Shown here in pieces: positions 61,395 through 64,000 of a stretch of 64,000 bases of DNA (position 1 is its first letter; each line of letters begins with the position of its first letter). This DNA comes from Epiperipatus broadwayi. Its lineage: Eukaryota; Onychophora; Udeonychophora; Euonychophora; Peripatidae. The stretch is taken from the NCBI GenBank assembly GCA_028023455.1, contig JAQFVV010006245.1:7027331-7091330 (forward strand). The letters are read 5' to 3'. The notes under the pieces are model-generated. The model was not told the DNA's origin. It made no database searches and saw only the letters and a list, made by a program, of their open reading frames with translations. The translations under genes were made by a program, and so were the position numbers.

Positions 61395-61560
61395 CAAACA
61401 ATAGCAATTGTAACTCAAAAAAGAAATCTAAATAGTTAACATAAATTTTAAAAAAAGTTGATGGAGCAATGAAATGTTTAGATTAAATATTTAATAGAGA
61501 TGTTAAATGCTAAATTCCAATAATAATAATATATCTATACAAAAAATCAGATACAATGCA
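61395..61560 (+). repeat. Direct repeat, copy 2 (paired with 57440-57630)
   Basis: CAATAGCAATTGT, GTTTAGATTAAATATTTAAT and TGCTAAATTCCAATAATAA align with the first copy, in the same order and orientation. After CAGATA the two diverge: the first goes straight into the hammerhead unit, this one into unrelated sequence. Confidence 0.7.
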
Positions 61561-61569
61561 AATAATATT

Positions 61570-63660
61570 AAGTCATATTCAGGATATTGGTAGGTTGCAC
61601 ACTTCCAAAAATTACAATCAAAGGCATGAAAGCCTTTAAATATCCCTAGATATTACTTATGAACTTTAGTTAGGATTCCACTAAGTATAGAGACCTGCAT
61701 AAATTTTCAATTGTCTGAGTGGTATTTCTGACCTGTCATGTTAATTTATTCTGTCACGGATCATGACTGGATTCTTCCTTTTATATTTTACTGAAATTTT
61801 CTAGAATTTTTTAGAAATGTTTTTCATTTCCTATTTTATGAATAAGTAATTAGTCCTATCATTAGGACAAATGATTTTTTTTATATTTGATTTAATGTAA
61901 TAACTTAATTGCACAATCCTTTTATTTTTGAGTTCTCTGTTTTAATTATAATCCATTAAATATTTCTTTCATTTAGTCCTTCATTGAGTATAGATTTTGT
62001 TTGTCATTTCAGTTAAATAATTTTATGTTATTCTAGTTGTATAGCTTTATATTATATTACATGTGTGTGTATATCTTGCATACATTAATAGCTTTATATT
62101 ACTTTATATTATTACAGTTATGTTAGTGTACACATCTAACACAACCTGACTTTATTTTTATATTATCATAAATATGTGAGTATAAAATTCTAACCTATAT
62201 AAGGCCATAACACTTATTGGTTATTTTTTTCATATTATTAGTTCAGTTTTTCATAGGCCATTTAATCTTAGTTTTGATTTAATTTTGATGATTGTACAAT
62301 ATTTTCTTGTTTTCACAGGTGTTGTGTTTTTTTAACATAGGCTATTTTTGCTTTTTAGAGGTTGCATTTGTTAGGAAAATTTTTCTATCTTTATTTTTTA
62401 GTTCTTCTGGTTCATATAAGTAGAAATTGATAGATGTAATTTATTACAAAATAGATATTTTCAATTCTTTTAACATTTAAAGCTAACCAGCAGTGTAATT
62501 ATCTGCCAAATGACTGGTATTTGAAATGTTTTCCAGTATTAAAATTTATTATTATCTAATTTAACACGGTTAAAACATATGGGTTGTCATTATTTTACAA
62601 TTACTGTTACCAAAATTTCATTTAGAATGATTTTTTACAATGCCGAATTTACTATTTTTAATTTCTTTAACTGCATTGTTATTTCCAAGTATTAGATGGT
62701 GTCAGATAGATTATATTTGGGGTAAATTCTTTATTTTTTCATTTTTTTATTTTAAAAATAACATCTAAGCTATTGATTTTTAAACTATTTTATAACATAA
62801 CTACAGAATATGCAAAATTGATTAATTAATAGATTTAACTCTTTCATTACATAGTAAACTTTCTTGGAAAGACTTCATAACATTTTCTATCATTTTCTTT
62901 TGAATTTTTAAATCTTATTTTTTGAAGAATACACATACTAAAAGACATGAGATCTGAAAAATGTAACAATTTCAATTTTGTTAGATATAAAAATAAACCA
63001 GATTTCATTACTATGTATAGATATTTTGTTTATCTAGACCTTGATTTTGATTTTCTCAAAAACTATAGTTTTAACAATGCTTTTGATAATGGATTTTTTT
63101 TAGTATTGAGAGCCTGGATTGATTTGAAAATATTTTCTTGTAAATAGATGTGTCTTTTTTTTTGTTCTGCTTTAGTAGAATTTTTTTATTATTATTTTGT
63201 TTCAGTTCTTGCTTTCTGAAATTTAAATTCTAGTTTGGAGCATATTAACAGACATCTTTATTTATATTTGAAATATTTTTTATTCATTGATTTTTAGTTT
63301 ATTTTGTTTCTTCTCTTTCTTTTTTTTTTTAATTAAAGAGCATATTTTTATACTTCATAGACAAAAATTATTTCACCATATATTATAAACTGCTTTGACC
63401 GATCCTTTTGATTTCTCATTTTTTGCTTTTTAAATTTAATGTTTAGGCCTTTTCTTAATTAATTGATTCAGTTATGAATGAGTAACACAGTAATATTTAT
63501 CGTCACATTGTTATTTACTATTAAATAAAAATCTTTTAATCTTTTTACTCATTTATTTTATTACCTTGTCCTCTTAATTTGGTATTCATTATTACTTATA
63601 ATTTGAAACCTTCTAAGAACTGTGGTATCCATACTAGTTAAATCAACTATTTTTTTGTTT
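61570..63660. other. AT-rich stretch without recognised features
   Basis: No gene or mobile element recognised. The frame at 62947-63147 is short and AT-biased. Confidence 0.5.
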
Positions 63661-63664
63661 CACA

Positions 63665-63712
63665 TCCACCACCACCCCACACACACGCATATATATATAT
63701 ATATATATATAA
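63665..63712. repeat. Compound CCA/CA/(AT)n microsatellite
   Basis: CCACCACC, then a CA run, then an (AT)n run of about ten units. The rest to 64000 is AT-rich with no feature seen. Confidence 0.9.
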
Positions 63713-64000
63713 CGTGCACATTATTTAAAGAGATGCATCCAAATTACTATAAAGGAAACTTTAAAGAATAAATATAAGTAATTGCAATAATATTAATTAA
63801 TAATTAGCTATAAGACTAAATGCATTTTTATAATTAATAAATAAAGATAAAAACATAATTTAATTTTTATACATTTATATTTTGATAGTAAATAAATAAA
63901 TAATTGCATTCAAAAATAAATTATATGATTTTTATTCTCATAAAGAGTTCAAAATTTCAACGCATTTGTTGTGCAAAAATCAATGAGACTTTTCAAATTC

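Overview
This window is strongly AT-rich eukaryotic, almost certainly invertebrate, intergenic DNA. No convincing host gene was found. Every long coding stretch that can be recognised belongs to a transposable element, most of them decayed: Penelope-like elements (PLEs), RTE-type and other LINEs, a Ty3/Gypsy-type element, and a hAT transposon of the ZBED5/SCAND3-like kind. There are also a tRNA-derived SINE, several foldback elements and long AAT/TTA microsatellites. This mix, with PLEs carrying GIY-YIG nucleases, hammerhead-ribozyme repeats and a TTAGGG-like array, would suit a mollusc (a cephalopod is plausible) or another non-insect invertebrate. The sequence alone does not fix the taxon.

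Layout. 1-4.5 kb: a (TTA)n array and a broken RTE fragment split by a ~750 bp repeat that recurs at 15.2-15.9 kb. 4.5-5.1 and 8.7-9.0 kb: two foldback elements. 9-20 kb: mostly featureless, with one interspersed repeat (13.3 kb), a G+C-richer segment (16.2-16.9 kb) and a 1.2 kb TIR element holding a TTAGGG-like array. 20-26.3 kb: three RTE fragments, two on + and one on -. 26.8 kb: a SINE with an 11 bp target duplication. 31.7-33.1 kb: a head-to-head pair of ~430 bp tandem units, each carrying a type I hammerhead ribozyme (HHR), resembling animal retrozymes. 33.5-34.1 kb: related degenerate elements. 36.3-38.1 kb: a giant AAT array next to a CR1/L2-like LINE fragment on -. 40.4-48.0 kb: the PLE cluster. 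48.0-51.1 kb: a whole decayed hAT element. 53-54.1 kb: another LINE fragment. 57.6-60.3 kb: an HHR unit fused to a Gypsy pol remnant and its likely 3' LTR.

The best material is in the PLE and HHR parts. The PLE cluster is the classical PLE arrangement: a 5'-truncated copy (41.12-43.21 kb) directly followed by a long copy (43.21-48.0 kb), so the truncated copy acts as a pseudo-LTR. The long copy has an upstream ORF encoding an SGNH-type hydrolase with all signature residues present, an unusual cargo for a GIY-YIG-bearing PLE. Both copies have lost the second RT catalytic Asp, by different substitutions. A second, unrelated PLE end lies head-to-head on the - strand. The ~430 bp HHR units code for nothing and could depend on PLE machinery, which is inference. 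All functional statements about these elements come from motifs read by eye.
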